Assembly: GCA_032718475.1 (NCBI GenBank)
Contig: JAUCBJ010007628.1
Coordinates: 1 to 64,000, forward strand
Origin: Nemertoderma westbladi
Lineage: Eukaryota; Xenacoelomorpha; Nemertodermatida; Nemertodermatidae
DNA length: 64,000 bases
Reading direction: 5' to 3'
Position 1 is the stretch's first letter. Every line of letters starts with the position of its first letter. The notes under the pieces are model-generated. The model did not search any database. It saw only the letters and a program-made list of their open reading frames with translations, and had not been told where the DNA came from. Shown here in pieces: positions 37,177 to 47,438 of the stretch. The translations under genes were made by a program, and so were the position numbers.

Positions 37177-40100
37177 ATGAGTGACACACCCCATTCGACG
37201 AGATACCCACCTACCGACTATGACTCGTGCGACCCGGACAGATCGACAGTAGACGAACCGAGAAGGAGAACCCGAGATTCCACCGATGTCACACCGCTTG
37301 CGTCGCCGGTACCCCGAACGGAAATACCGGAAGCCGCAACGCGTGGCGACGGCAGAATCGAAGATTTCCTTACCGTCCCGCAGACTAGATCGCGGGAACC
37401 GGACATGGTAAGTTCGACTGGAAGCCAGGAGAACGTTATTAGAAGTATAGGAGGACACATGGCCCAGATTACTCGGAACCTCGGAGAAGGTTTTCGCGTT
37501 TTACGCGAGTTAACCGCCCCGATGTCGAGATACGAGTTCTACACCTTACAGGTAAGGATAGAAAGTAGGGTACATGCCTCCGTAGATAAACTTAAAGGTT
37601 TGCACGAACTTGCAGAGTTGCGTGGCGACAACTTTACTCAGGTAAAGATAGTAGATAAATTGGTAAGTGCGAGAGAAAGCCTTATCCAGTTTAAGTCGGT
37701 AATAAGATTGGCTCAACAGGAGCAGTTCGACCAACTGCTAGGTGAGTCAGTTTCGGACGCCTTGTTACAACCCGAAGAGGAAGAAGAACTCTACTGCCTG
37801 GACGGGAGGTTGGAGACGCTCACCAATTTTCTTCGTAGATGCGGAGTACCGATCGAAGAACCGGAAGTTGTACCGAGAGGGACGACGGAAGTTCTATCTA
37901 CGGAAGGCTCGCGAGCCTACCAAATTCCACCACTGGATAGATCGTTCGTTAGCGTACGGAGCGACGTTGGCGACGTTAGTAGAACAGCGTCTGGAATTAT
38001 TCGACAACAACAGGAGGTCGCACGCCGACAACAAGTCGCTGAGGAAGAAACGCAACGACAATTGGCGCAGATTGCGATGGAAGGAGAAAGACAGCGTAGA
38101 GAAGACGTAGCGAAACTTGCGAAACTTCAAGCGCAGGCTGAGTTCGAAGCATCAGAGATGCGGAGACTGGAGGAGGACTTAGCGCGAGAAGCGGCAGCCG
38201 ACGAGTTAGCACGACAGGCGGCAGCTGAAGTGTTAGCACGACAGGCGGCAGCTGACGTGTTAGCACGACAGGCGGCAGCTGAAGAGTTAGCACGACAGGC
38301 GGCAGCTGACGAGTTAGCACGGAAAAAGGCAGCATCCGACGCTCGGGCCAAGTTGGAGGCGCGACAAATAAACGCTCGATTAGCTATACAGGAAGCGGAG
38401 TTAGCGGCACAACAACAGGATGCAGATCGACGCGAAAGAGAGATGCAGCTCCAGTTCGAATTAAATCGCAGATCGCGCGAGGCGGCCAACGCGCAAGAGG
38501 ACCTCGAACTCGACGCGAGAGATAGATCTATAAGGTCTCGAGCTGGACACGACTTGTCTGCCCTGGATCGTATGGAGACTCGATATCGCGGAATTCAGAA
38601 GCGAATCGAGGAAGGAAGTGTGGGAGCGATAGATCGAGGAGAGGAGTTCGTCGAGGATTACTGTAAACGTTTTCCCCAAGTTATTCCTATGCTCAAACCC
38701 ACGACTCCGATAAAACCGGGCTTTGTTACGAAACCTAAGGAAATAACGCCTGTGCGCCCGACGCAAGGTAGCAGGTTTGTTGTGACGGAAATACCGCAAC
38801 CTAGGGCGACTTCATCGCCGATTCTCGCAGGTAACATAACTAGTCCACCTACTGTAAGCCGTAGTTTACTTGTAGAGAGAGACGAACCTGCGTTTATGAC
38901 AGTAAAACAGGTGAGTAAACCATTACAAGTTAAACCTGTGACGTGCTGCGTGAACCCAGTCATTTATAAACCTACAGTAGAGCTTAACTCAGATGTTTTT
39001 ACTAGACCTCTCACCCAATGTTTATCGAGACCTACGACTTCGTGGAAGGCTTGCGAGCCTGCCGAACAACGAAGGACGACGGATGTGGGTAGTACCCACA
39101 GGATCGAACCGAGTTCAACGAGACCTACGACTTCGTGGAAGGCTTGCGAGCCTGCCGAACAACGGGGAGCCGTAGATCCCAGACCAAGACGAACTCGACC
39201 CAGGATAATACGCCGGACGCGAACCCGCCAACCACCTTATCCGGACGACAGCGATTCATCTAGTGACTCGGAGTCGACGGAACGGGAAGTATTCCGTACT
39301 GGAGCGGCGGAAGATTTTAAACGAGAGGAGAGGTCGACGAACCCATACATCGACAATCCACCTCGAGAAACACCCCAACAGAAACCCACGTTGCAACCAG
39401 CGGAAGCGATCAGAACCAACAGACTCGCCGAAATAATGCGACCTGTAGCGGACCGACTAGCTCAGATAGAAGAGCGACTCGAAGCGCAACCGTCGGATCG
39501 ATCACGGACCAGCGTGGAATTGGAACAACCTAGACAACATCGACCACCGAGGAGAGAACAGGAGACTAGACGGACTCCGACACATCGAGAGGAAGATCCC
39601 GTTAATAATTCCTACCGACGAACAACGCGCGGAAGGGAGCGACTGGACGACGCCACCGAACAGGGACGCGGACAGTTGGATTTAGTTAGCGAGATTGCGA
39701 AATTCGCGGCTAGACACGGATTACCGGCACAGCAACCGCCGAAGTTCTCTGGCAACGCGAAACACTGGCGCACACTGGTAGACTACGTAGAGTCCCAGAT
39801 CGCTAAGTGTGCTTTCACCTCGACGGAGAAGTTTAACTACTTGCTCCAAGTCCTGTCTGGTGAGCCGAAACGATTAGCGGAAACCTTTATAGGTGTTCCC
39901 GATGCCTTCGAATTGGCGTACGACCGTTTGTATTCGATTTACGGCGGTAATGTCGCCATGGCTAAATCCATCATAGAAGACCTCTGCAGAGGAGGCAACA
40001 TTTCGAGACCGATCGATCTTTTACGACTCGCGGACGAAATAAAGAACGCTATAGGGACTTTACGGTCCATTGGACAACTCGAGTACGCTAACGCACCGAC

Positions 40101-42741
40101 GGTTCTCATTCGAATAATCGGTCGACTTCATCATCGACTACGACGAGAATGGCGACGCATCGAGTACCAGCGCGAAGAGGCCGGAGGGTTATTAAAACTC
40201 ACCGATGTCTATCAACTTATTTCACGGGAGGCCGTGATCGAGACTCGATCGAACTATACCGATCACCATATCGCGGCGGAAGGGATAACTGTTTCTGCGC
40301 CGAATCGGACTAAACCATTTCCGACGAACGCGAAAGCCGTTACTTACGCCACCCCTACTGAGACTTCTAAAGTTCTGACGCCTATCGGCACCACGCAGCC
40401 ACGACAACAGTTGCCGGCGGACTTTGTGGGATGCTCATACTGCGAGCGGAACGGCAGAAACCAAAGCGGACATAAACTACGTGCATGTCGCGCTTTTAAA
40501 GAGTTAGGGATCGAGGAAAGGAGACTCCAAATCCGATCTCTAGATTCCTGTTGGAGATGTATGAAGCCAGGACACGTCCGGAAGGATTGCCCGAGCGACG
40601 ATACATGTTCTCTGTGTGGACATAACCATGACGCGTTGCTTCACACAACCAGTCATACTCCGACCAGACGCTTTCGACGAGAGCATCCAGATAAAGCGGC
40701 TAGATGCGACGCGCTTTATAAGGAGCGTGCGCCGCGCGAGATCCGTACCTTTTATACCGACTGTATGGATCAGTCAGGATCATCGGACGAAGACGAGGAG
40801 GAAGACGACACTTTCTACGTGCATGCAGGTGAGGAACAGCCATCGATAACGCTCCTCACACAGAACCAATTGAAAGGGTTTAGCGTGATTCCTATAAAGA
40901 TTACCGGAACCCGAGGGAGCAAGCGTATATACGCCATCTTAGACTCTGCGTCATCGCATAGCTATGTCGACGAACAAGTAGCCGACGTAGTTACGGACTT
41001 GAGTCAAGGTAAGACTGCTCAGTATACTGTAAGCAGCATGCATGGTAAGAGAGCGATTCCTGTGACAAGAGTAAAACTAACTTTAGACACTCTTCTTTCC
41101 AAAGCGGAACACAGCAAGGAGGAGCGCTCATTACTTCCGGTAAGAAATTTGACCTTTGCAGCTACGAAGGACTTTAGTAACTTGCTCGGCCCTGTGCCAG
41201 AGCAATCACCGGAAGATCGTAAGTATTTCCGACACCTTGGAATACCGGAATGTCCTGTTAATTATCGTTCTATTGCGATGTTAATTGGGACAGACCAGTT
41301 TAACTTACATCAGGTATGGGAGACACGCCCATCTGTTATTACAGCGGGCAACCCCTACGCATGTAGAACTCCCATAGGTTGGTATACTAGAGCACCAATA
41401 CGTTCACTAGAGGTAAGTGACCAGGAGGACGACGTTTTGAGTACGTGTAGTTTATTGACTAACACGATAGATAATTCTCCTTCACACTCCTGTGGTCCAA
41501 TTGTACGGACGGCACTACGACAGACTTGCGTCACTAACGCAGACGCCACCGATACTGACGTAACCGATCTGGACACGACCATACGGACCTCTGACTTACA
41601 ACTACTTGCAGTAGACCAGGTTGTATTGACTACTGAAGACCTGAGGGTTGTTGCTGTGGATGACTCGATGAACGAGGATTTTGGAAGGCTTGCGAGCCTA
41701 CCGAAAAATCCGAAGGTCATTGACCCCACCCACCAGGCTTCGACACCGGTCGTTGATCTTGGAAGGCTTGCGAGCCTACCGACAGATCAAAAGGTTGTCA
41801 AACCGCCGCACGACAATTCGACGCCGACTAGTGACACCGGAAGGCTTGCGAGCCTACCAGACACATTGACACTAGCCACCGCAGCGGACGAAGACGTGGA
41901 CGAGGACCATGGCGCAGTGCAAGCAGCGCTTGACCGACTGCTGACTGAACGGACCATTCAATGGTTGGAACAGGACTCAGCAGAACCCAGTAGTTACGAG
42001 ACCGCTATGTCAGAACAGGAAAAACGGTCATTAAATATTATGAGAGATACCATTCGCCAGACCGCGAATGGCCACTATGAGGTTGGTATGTTGTGGCGCG
42101 ATGGACAACCTAGGCTCGTTAACAATTACCCGCTTGCTTTGAGGCGACTCAAATCAATAAGGCAGCGATTGTTGCGAGACGAGACGGCCCATATGCAATA
42201 CAACGCACAACTTCAGACGTATCTCCAAAAGGGATACGCCATTAGGATGTTAAATCCTGAGGTAACTACAGACCAGACATATTACCTGCCACATCATTTT
42301 GTTCGACACCCGGACAAACCTGGCAAGGTGCGTGTAGTCAACGACTGCGCTGCGCTTTACCAAGAGATGTCTATGAATAGCGAACTGATGGACGGGCCGA
42401 ATATGAATAATTACCTCATGGGAGTCCTAATGCGTTTTAGACAACGCAAAGTGGCTTTCACCTGTGACGTAGAGGCCATGTTTCACCAGGTTAAGGCTTT
42501 GGAGCGGGACAGGGACAGTTTGAGGTTTCTTTGGTATCCGGACGGAAACTTACAACTTCCGCCAGAAACTTACCAAATGCAGGTAAGAGTATTTGGAGCC
42601 AGGGACAGCCCCAACTGCGCCATGTACGCATTGAAGCAGACAGCATTAGACAGACGAGACCAATTTGACCCAGAAGTAGTTCGGACCGTAGAACGAGACT
42701 TCTACGTGGATGACGGCCTCAAGAGTTGTGACACCTTGTAG
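37177..42741 (+). CDS. BEL gag-pol, N-terminal part: Gag, protease, RT up to a TAG stop
   Basis: The 1854-codon frame starts at ATG 37177. Gag contains an Ala-rich coiled coil with an about 9-residue LARQAAADE repeat (residues about 331-384), a DUF1759-like domain (about 832-998), and two zinc motifs: C1086-x2-C...H...C, and a CCHC knuckle starting at C1125 (CWRCMKPGHVRKDC). The protease has ILDSASS with catalytic Asp at about 1256 (DSA rather than DSG). RT has FTCDVEAMF (Asp 1764) and FYVDDGL (Y1843-VDD), then a TAG at 42739-42741, nine codons after VDD. The same frame continues open to 46113, so this is one gag-pol gene with a single nonsense codon, either inactivating or read through. Three to six palindromic 20-mers are embedded in it. 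Confidence 0.9.
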   Translation: MSDTPHSTRYPPTDYDSCDPDRSTVDEPRRRTRDSTDVTPLASPVPRTEIPEAATRGDGRIEDFLTVPQTRSREPDMVSSTGSQENVIRSIGGHMAQITRNLGEGFRVLRELTAPMSRYEFYTLQVRIESRVHASVDKLKGLHELAELRGDNFTQVKIVDKLVSARESLIQFKSVIRLAQQEQFDQLLGESVSDALLQPEEEEELYCLDGRLETLTNFLRRCGVPIEEPEVVPRGTTEVLSTEGSRAYQIPPLDRSFVSVRSDVGDVSRTASGIIRQQQEVARRQQVAEEETQRQLAQIAMEGERQRREDVAKLAKLQAQAEFEASEMRRLEEDLAREAAADELARQAAAEVLARQAAADVLARQAAAEELARQAAADELARKKAASDARAKLEARQINARLAIQEAELAAQQQDADRREREMQLQFELNRRSREAANAQEDLELDARDRSIRSRAGHDLSALDRMETRYRGIQKRIEEGSVGAIDRGEEFVEDYCKRFPQVIPMLKPTTPIKPGFVTKPKEITPVRPTQGSRFVVTEIPQPRATSSPILAGNITSPPTVSRSLLVERDEPAFMTVKQVSKPLQVKPVTCCVNPVIYKPTVELNSDVFTRPLTQCLSRPTTSWKACEPAEQRRTTDVGSTHRIEPSSTRPTTSWKACEPAEQRGAVDPRPRRTRPRIIRRTRTRQPPYPDDSDSSSDSESTEREVFRTGAAEDFKREERSTNPYIDNPPRETPQQKPTLQPAEAIRTNRLAEIMRPVADRLAQIEERLEAQPSDRSRTSVELEQPRQHRPPRREQETRRTPTHREEDPVNNSYRRTTRGRERLDDATEQGRGQLDLVSEIAKFAARHGLPAQQPPKFSGNAKHWRTLVDYVESQIAKCAFTSTEKFNYLLQVLSGEPKRLAETFIGVPDAFELAYDRLYSIYGGNVAMAKSIIEDLCRGGNISRPIDLLRLADEIKNAIGTLRSIGQLEYANAPTVLIRIIGRLHHRLRREWRRIEYQREEAGGLLKLTDVYQLISREAVIETRSNYTDHHIAAEGITVSAPNRTKPFPTNAKAVTYATPTETSKVLTPIGTTQPRQQLPADFVGCSYCERNGRNQSGHKLRACRAFKELGIEERRLQIRSLDSCWRCMKPGHVRKDCPSDDTCSLCGHNHDALLHTTSHTPTRRFRREHPDKAARCDALYKERAPREIRTFYTDCMDQSGSSDEDEEEDDTFYVHAGEEQPSITLLTQNQLKGFSVIPIKITGTRGSKRIYAILDSASSHSYVDEQVADVVTDLSQGKTAQYTVSSMHGKRAIPVTRVKLTLDTLLSKAEHSKEERSLLPVRNLTFAATKDFSNLLGPVPEQSPEDRKYFRHLGIPECPVNYRSIAMLIGTDQFNLHQVWETRPSVITAGNPYACRTPIGWYTRAPIRSLEVSDQEDDVLSTCSLLTNTIDNSPSHSCGPIVRTALRQTCVTNADATDTDVTDLDTTIRTSDLQLLAVDQVVLTTEDLRVVAVDDSMNEDFGRLASLPKNPKVIDPTHQASTPVVDLGRLASLPTDQKVVKPPHDNSTPTSDTGRLASLPDTLTLATAADEDVDEDHGAVQAALDRLLTERTIQWLEQDSAEPSSYETAMSEQEKRSLNIMRDTIRQTANGHYEVGMLWRDGQPRLVNNYPLALRRLKSIRQRLLRDETAHMQYNAQLQTYLQKGYAIRMLNPEVTTDQTYYLPHHFVRHPDKPGKVRVVNDCAALYQEMSMNSELMDGPNMNNYLMGVLMRFRQRKVAFTCDVEAMFHQVKALERDRDSLRFLWYPDGNLQLPPETYQMQVRVFGARDSPNCAMYALKQTALDRRDQFDPEVVRTVERDFYVDDGLKSCDTL
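37902..37921 (+). repeat. Palindromic 20-mer copy 1
   Basis: GGAAGGCTCGCGAGCCTACC. The inner 14 bases are a perfect palindrome. Read here in the frame giving EGSRAYQ in Gag. Confidence 0.85.
38184..38326 (+). repeat. 27-bp in-frame tandem repeat in gag
   Basis: Five copies of a unit like GAGTTAGCACGACAGGCGGC plus AGCTGAC, encoding ELARQAAAD/EVLARQAAA. They lengthen a predicted coiled coil, probably for Gag assembly. Confidence 0.9.
39044..39063 (+). repeat. Palindromic 20-mer copy 2
   Basis: GGAAGGCTTGCGAGCCTGCC, read in the frame giving WKACEPA. It is part of a 93-bp tandem duplication shared with copy 3. Confidence 0.85.
39137..39156 (+). repeat. Palindromic 20-mer copy 3
   Basis: Same sequence as copy 2, 93 bp downstream (31 codons), again WKACEPA. 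Confidence 0.85.
41683..41702 (+). repeat. Palindromic 20-mer copy 4
   Basis: GGAAGGCTTGCGAGCCTACC, read in the frame giving GRLASLP, between protease and RT. Confidence 0.9.
41761..41780 (+). repeat. Palindromic 20-mer copy 5
   Basis: Identical to copy 4, GRLASLP frame, 78 bp downstream. Confidence 0.9.
41839..41858 (+). repeat. Palindromic 20-mer copy 6
   Basis: Identical to copies 4 and 5, GRLASLP frame, a further 78 bp downstream. Spacers between copies 4-6 are only partly similar. Confidence 0.9.
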
Positions 42742-45700
42742 CGCGCTACAACCGTAGCACACCAACTCCAGGATTGTCTCGCTGAGGGCGGATTTCACCT
42801 GACGAAGTTCGCTTCCAACGAACCCGAACTGGTGAACTCATTTGACCCGATGGATCGTAGCGGAGGTGATTTGGACTTAGACCTAGAACCTCTGCCGACG
42901 ACCAAAGTATTAGGACTTAGTTGGGACCCTAACACCGACAATTTTAGGGTACGTGTAAGGTCCAACGACCAGACTAGACCTCTCACTAAGAGGACTTGCT
43001 TATCGACCATGAGTCGATTGTATGACCCATTGTGTTTCATTAGTCCAGTGATCCTACATGCCAGGATCATACTCCGCAGCATTTGGCAAGCCGGACTGGA
43101 ATGGGACGATCCCATCCCAGAAAAGTTAGCTGAGCGATGGAGGGACTGGGAAGCCCAACTGACGTTCCTACAAGACTATACCATACCAAGGGTATACTTT
43201 CCTTTGCAAACCACCTTTCCTGCCGATTTAGAGCTTCACAGCTTTAGTGACGCTAGCAAGGATGGATTGGGGGTTACCTTATACCTTAGACGACAAGTGA
43301 CATCGGACAGCTACGATGTATCTCTCGTTACTTCAAGAGCTAGAACAATGCCATTGAAGTATATGACTGTACCTCGTGGGGAGCTGCAAGCCGGGACGAT
43401 ATCCACCGATATTGTCAGTCTAGTTCAACGCGAGCTGGAGGCTAACTTGAAGGTCACATATTGGACGGATGCGACGTTGGTACTTTGGTACATAAACAAC
43501 GAAACATTTGAGTTCAAGACTTTCGTAGCCAACAGACGGGCTGAAATACTAGACCGGTCGCTCAAACAAGATTGGCGTCACTGTCCAGGGAAGCTGAACC
43601 CAGCTGACATCGCGTCACGGGGGATGCAACCACTTGACTTTTGTAAACCGGACAATAAATCCTTTTGGTTTAGAGGACCCGATTTCCTACAGCGACCATC
43701 AGACGAATGGCCACCGTTATTCGACGCGACAACCAACACCATACCAGAGGGTGCCGAGATAAAACTCGACAAGGTTGTCAAGTCTAAAGCGAAAGCCAAC
43801 GCCAAGGTCAAGAGGAAAAAAGGACGGACGAAATCTGATGACCTGGACGCCAGACCTGACATTACGCCAGACGTCTCGCCAGACACTCGACCAGACGCTT
43901 GTACGAATCCTTCGCCGGATGTTCCGCGGGAGATTTCACCAGACGTTTCGCCGGATTGTTCACCAGATTACTCGCCAGACTATTCACCAGAAGAGACACC
44001 AGATTGTTCTCCGGATTGTTCGCCAGATTGTTTGATGGAACTCTCGACAGAATGTCTACCGGACGTCTCACCAGACTGTTCACCAGACATCTCGACCGAC
44101 TGTCCACCAGACTTTGAACCAGACTTTCTGATAGAAGTTACGCTAGACAGACTTTGGGACCGACGACAGGACATTTCGCCGGAAGTTCCGCGCTATGTCT
44201 CACCAGACGTCTCACCAGACTGTTCACCAGACGCTTCGCCAGACTGTCTACTAGACACTCCATTAGAAGACCCATTGGAGCGGACATTACCGAATTTGAC
44301 TTCTTTGGACGACAAAGGTTTGGCCACAGGGATTACACTTCGCTCGAAGAAGGTACTTGACTTACCTACAGGTAAAGTGGTGACTAAGGTTAGGAAGCTT
44401 ACAGGCTCACAGGAACACACTGACACTGTAGAGTTGAAACCATTACTGCCAGTCGACACATTAGGTGCGGACGGCAAAGGTAAGACCGTAGAGATTGACG
44501 TACTTGGGGACTCAGACAAACCTACCGGAAGGCCCGTGGGCCTACCAAGTCCAGACAAGTATCCACACTACGACTACACCTTACCCGATGACGTCACTAA
44601 CACTTACGTTGACAGGATAGTGAACCTAACTAGATCATGGACTGACGCGTGCCGCAAGTTAGCATGGCTCAAACGATTGAGACAATATGCCAGAGGCAAA
44701 CGCGACTTTCCTAGAAGACTTACCTTAAAGGAAATTGAACACTGTGAAGTTGATATCATCAGACATTATCAATTGCGATATTTCGCACGAGAGTTCACAG
44801 CGATCAAACAAGGTAAACAGATTAAGTCTTCACCGATTTTGAGTTGGAGTCCGATTATTTACCGGGGCTTACTTTGTCACAAGTCCAGACTCCAAAACAT
44901 CGACTTTGCACTTGACTTCAGGTATCCTATCATCATACCGCAACACCATGAGTTACAACGCGCTATGATACTGGACGCACATGTACAACTCAAACACGTA
45001 GGTAGACACCACTGTCTATCACACTTACGCTCGAGGTTTGTACTGATTAGACCTAGTAAGGCACTGAGTTCAGTAACACGGAACTGTATTATTTGTAAGA
45101 AGGTGCACGCGAGGATAGGACACCAAGAAATGAGTGAACTACCACTAGCGAGATTACAGGCGTTTAGACCCCCTTTCACTGAGACAGGGATGGACTGTTT
45201 TGGACCCATAATCGCGAAACGCGGAAGGGTACAGGTAAAACGTTGGGGATTGATCTTCACTTGCATGGCCAGCAGAGCTGTCCATATAGAGCGAGTGACA
45301 GACTTGTCCACCAATGCCTTTATCCTAGCCTTACGGCGATTTATCGCTAGACGTGGATTGGTCAAATCCATATACTGCGACCAAGGGACAAACTTTGTGG
45401 GTGCACGGAACGAGATAACCAGAGCTTTGAGAAAATTGGACCAAAACCAGATTTCCGAGGAACTACGTCCTCACCGTATTGTTTGGTTTTTCAACACTCC
45501 AGACAGTCCGTGGAGAGGCGGCGTTTGGGAAAGGCTGATTGGCTCAATAAAGACAGCTATGGCTAAAGTCGTACCGACGCAACACATCTTGACAGACGAC
45601 CAACTAACGACGTTACTAATAGAAATCGAAGCAATCTTAAATACCAGACCGATCGCTTTGATCCCAGACAATAACGACGTACAGTTTGCCTTGACACCAG

Positions 45701-46113
45701 CGCACCTGCTTATGCAGGCGCCGACGACACTGTTGCCCATTTCGGTACCCGTTGATAGTGACGGATACGGCAACAAGGCTTGGAAAATCACTCAATTGCT
45801 TGCAAATAAATTCTGGGAAATATGGCAGAAATATTATTTGCCCTCTATTTCGACCAGAACCTCTTGGTATCTAAATACACGGTGTTTAAGACGTGGTGAC
45901 CATGTCTTATTGGCTGAAGCCAATCTGAGAAGACGGTTTTGGCTGACTGGAGTCATTTTGACCACGCACCCTACATCTGGTGTAGTGAGGACAGTTACTG
46001 TACGGACTATCGACGGACGTACCGTAGATAGGCCTGTACAACGTCTCGTACTCCTCGAGGAGACTAGAAACGAGACGGGAGACTACAAATCTCCACCCAA
46101 TATTAGTAAATAG
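42742..46113 (+). CDS. BEL pol, C-terminal part: RT thumb, RNase H, spacer, integrase, DUF5641-like end
   Basis: This is in the same frame as the gag-pol N-terminus and open from the TAG at 42739 to TAG 46111; the first ATG is 42832. After the RT connection it has RNase H (HSFSDASKDGLGV near 43236, then YWTDATLVL near 43460), the NPADIASRGM and WFRGPDFL spacer motifs, and an unusual Asp-Pro-Cys repeat region (43843-44285). The integrase HHCC zinc finger follows (HVQLKHVGRHHC ... CIICKKVH, 44980-45110). The catalytic core has Asp at 45193 (MDCFGP), Asp at 45379 (YCDQGTN) and Glu at 45529 (WERLIGS). The C-terminus (WYLNTRCLRRGDHVLLAEAN...) fits DUF5641. All catalytic residues are present. Expression would require passing the upstream TAG. 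Confidence 0.88.
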   Translation, partial: RATTVAHQLQDCLAEGGFHLTKFASNEPELVNSFDPMDRSGGDLDLDLEPLPTTKVLGLSWDPNTDNFRVRVRSNDQTRPLTKRTCLSTMSRLYDPLCFISPVILHARIILRSIWQAGLEWDDPIPEKLAERWRDWEAQLTFLQDYTIPRVYFPLQTTFPADLELHSFSDASKDGLGVTLYLRRQVTSDSYDVSLVTSRARTMPLKYMTVPRGELQAGTISTDIVSLVQRELEANLKVTYWTDATLVLWYINNETFEFKTFVANRRAEILDRSLKQDWRHCPGKLNPADIASRGMQPLDFCKPDNKSFWFRGPDFLQRPSDEWPPLFDATTNTIPEGAEIKLDKVVKSKAKANAKVKRKKGRTKSDDLDARPDITPDVSPDTRPDACTNPSPDVPREISPDVSPDCSPDYSPDYSPEETPDCSPDCSPDCLMELSTECLPDVSPDCSPDISTDCPPDFEPDFLIEVTLDRLWDRRQDISPEVPRYVSPDVSPDCSPDASPDCLLDTPLEDPLERTLPNLTSLDDKGLATGITLRSKKVLDLPTGKVVTKVRKLTGSQEHTDTVELKPLLPVDTLGADGKGKTVEIDVLGDSDKPTGRPVGLPSPDKYPHYDYTLPDDVTNTYVDRIVNLTRSWTDACRKLAWLKRLRQYARGKRDFPRRLTLKEIEHCEVDIIRHYQLRYFAREFTAIKQGKQIKSSPILSWSPIIYRGLLCHKSRLQNIDFALDFRYPIIIPQHHELQRAMILDAHVQLKHVGRHHCLSHLRSRFVLIRPSKALSSVTRNCIICKKVHARIGHQEMSELPLARLQAFRPPFTETGMDCFGPIIAKRGRVQVKRWGLIFTCMASRAVHIERVTDLSTNAFILALRRFIARRGLVKSIYCDQGTNFVGARNEITRALRKLDQNQISEELRPHRIVWFFNTPDSPWRGGVWERLIGSIKTAMAKVVPTQHILTDDQLTTLLIEIEAILNTRPIALIPDNNDVQFALTPAHLLMQAPTTLLPISVPVDSDGYGNKAWKITQLLANKFWEIWQKYYLPSISTRTSWYLNTRCLRRGDHVLLAEANLRRRFWLTGVILTTHPTSGVVRTVTVRTIDGRTVDRPVQRLVLLEETRNETGDYKSPPNISK
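43843..44285 (+). repeat. Asp-Pro-Cys/Ser coding repeat between RNase H and integrase
   Basis: A degenerate 12-bp repeat like TC(A/G)CCAGACTGT encodes SPDC, SPDV and SPDY tetrapeptides, about 30 copies in a 440-bp run, with neighbours such as CLPDVSPDCSPDIS. It is acidic and Cys-rich and is not a known part of BEL pol. Confidence 0.85.
44527..44546 (+). repeat. Palindromic 20-mer copy 7, with compensatory changes
   Basis: GGAAGGCCCGTGGGCCTACC. Relative to copy 4 a T-A stem pair is now C-G and a T-G wobble is C-G, so the inner stem is kept with different bases. Read as GRPVGLP. Confidence 0.75.
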
Positions 46114-46462
46114 ATGTGGGACCTTTGTTGGCCGCCACATAGACCTACTGTATTTTAGTTATTTGTATTTGTATTACTGTACGTGCATTTGTAATCCTCT
46201 TCACTGTAGATAGAGACAGCGGTGGAATTCCATTGTCTTTATACGTGAACATGGAGGGTAGTACCCTTATGTATCACATAGGAGCGGGATTGTGTGTACA
46301 GTAGGAATGGAATTCCACTTGGAACCCACAAGTGAGACAATTTTCAAAATTATTAGACAAATCCATTTAGTTGGATTTAAATTTAAGAAAACGATTCTCC
46401 AGTGAAGGCAAATTCTAGAATACAGCTAGATAAAATTAAAATTGAGGAGGACAAGAGCGGAT

Positions 46463-46482
46463 GGAAGGCTTGCGAGCCTACC
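46463..46482 (+). repeat. Palindromic 20-mer copy 8 (non-coding)
   Basis: GGAAGGCTTGCGAGCCTACC downstream of the pol stop, outside any recognised coding sequence. Confidence 0.9.
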
Positions 46483-47418
46483 GATAAATTTTTTTTTGGA
46501 AAAAGAAAATCGGTCTTGTTCTACGTAGTCGTGTCTACTATTATTTTGACCAATTAATTCTCGACTGCATTATTTTCTTGGGAAACGTAGTTTGGGAAAT
46601 TAAAAGGTGAGTATTTTAGACTCGCGGCTAGTTTACCCGGAATTCGTTTTTTTTTTATCGGCACATTTTTTGGATTAGGGGCCAGTGCGAAATTACGCGA
46701 ACCCGAAATCATTAGGCAAAATGGGTTGGGGTTTAGAGCAGAGTTGAGCCAAAAGCCGACAAACTCTAAGTCACCTCACATCTAACCTCTGTTTGTGCTT
46801 CCTCTAGTAGAAACACTATTATCAAAGATCCACGCAGGAATAGGAGCACCAGGCGCCGTTCAACCGATATGGGGCCAAAACTTTAACCTGTTTGGAGTGG
46901 AGAGTATGGCTAGGAGTACAGCCAAGCTTGCTAAATCCAAGGCGGATCCAAACGTCACGCGACAGCGATTGGACGCTTATAACAAACAGCGGAGGAGTTA
47001 CGCGCGGAGTTCAAAGCGTTGTACCCCTACGATGCGTTATGCGACGCCAGCGACGTTTGCGAGAACCCCGAGCTGATATTAGCGCGTTGCCCAAACCACC
47101 AAAGTCTGCGTTACCAAGAAGGCGGTCGTTTCATCTCCCGTCGTCCCCTTTCCTAGCGTTTTGGAAGCACCGACAACTCGACGCCGAAGTCCGAGCCCAG
47201 TTCGACCTCGACCACCACCCAATCGCAATAGAGGACGTGGACGAGCCCGGTCGGCCAAGGAATAGGAAAGCGAGAAGAAAGGATATTATATTCAGATATT
47301 ATATTCAGATATTATATTTGGATGTTATATTGGATATTTATATTGGATATTTTATATTTGGATATTATATTTGGGTATTTATATCGGACGTTGGGTTTGG
47401 AAGGACGAGATATGGAAA

Positions 47419-47438
47419 GGAAGGCTTGCGAGCCTACC
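47419..47438 (+). repeat. Palindromic 20-mer copy 9
   Basis: Identical to copy 4. In the open frame 46892-47443 it reads EGLRAYR, but that frame has no support as a gene. Confidence 0.9.
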
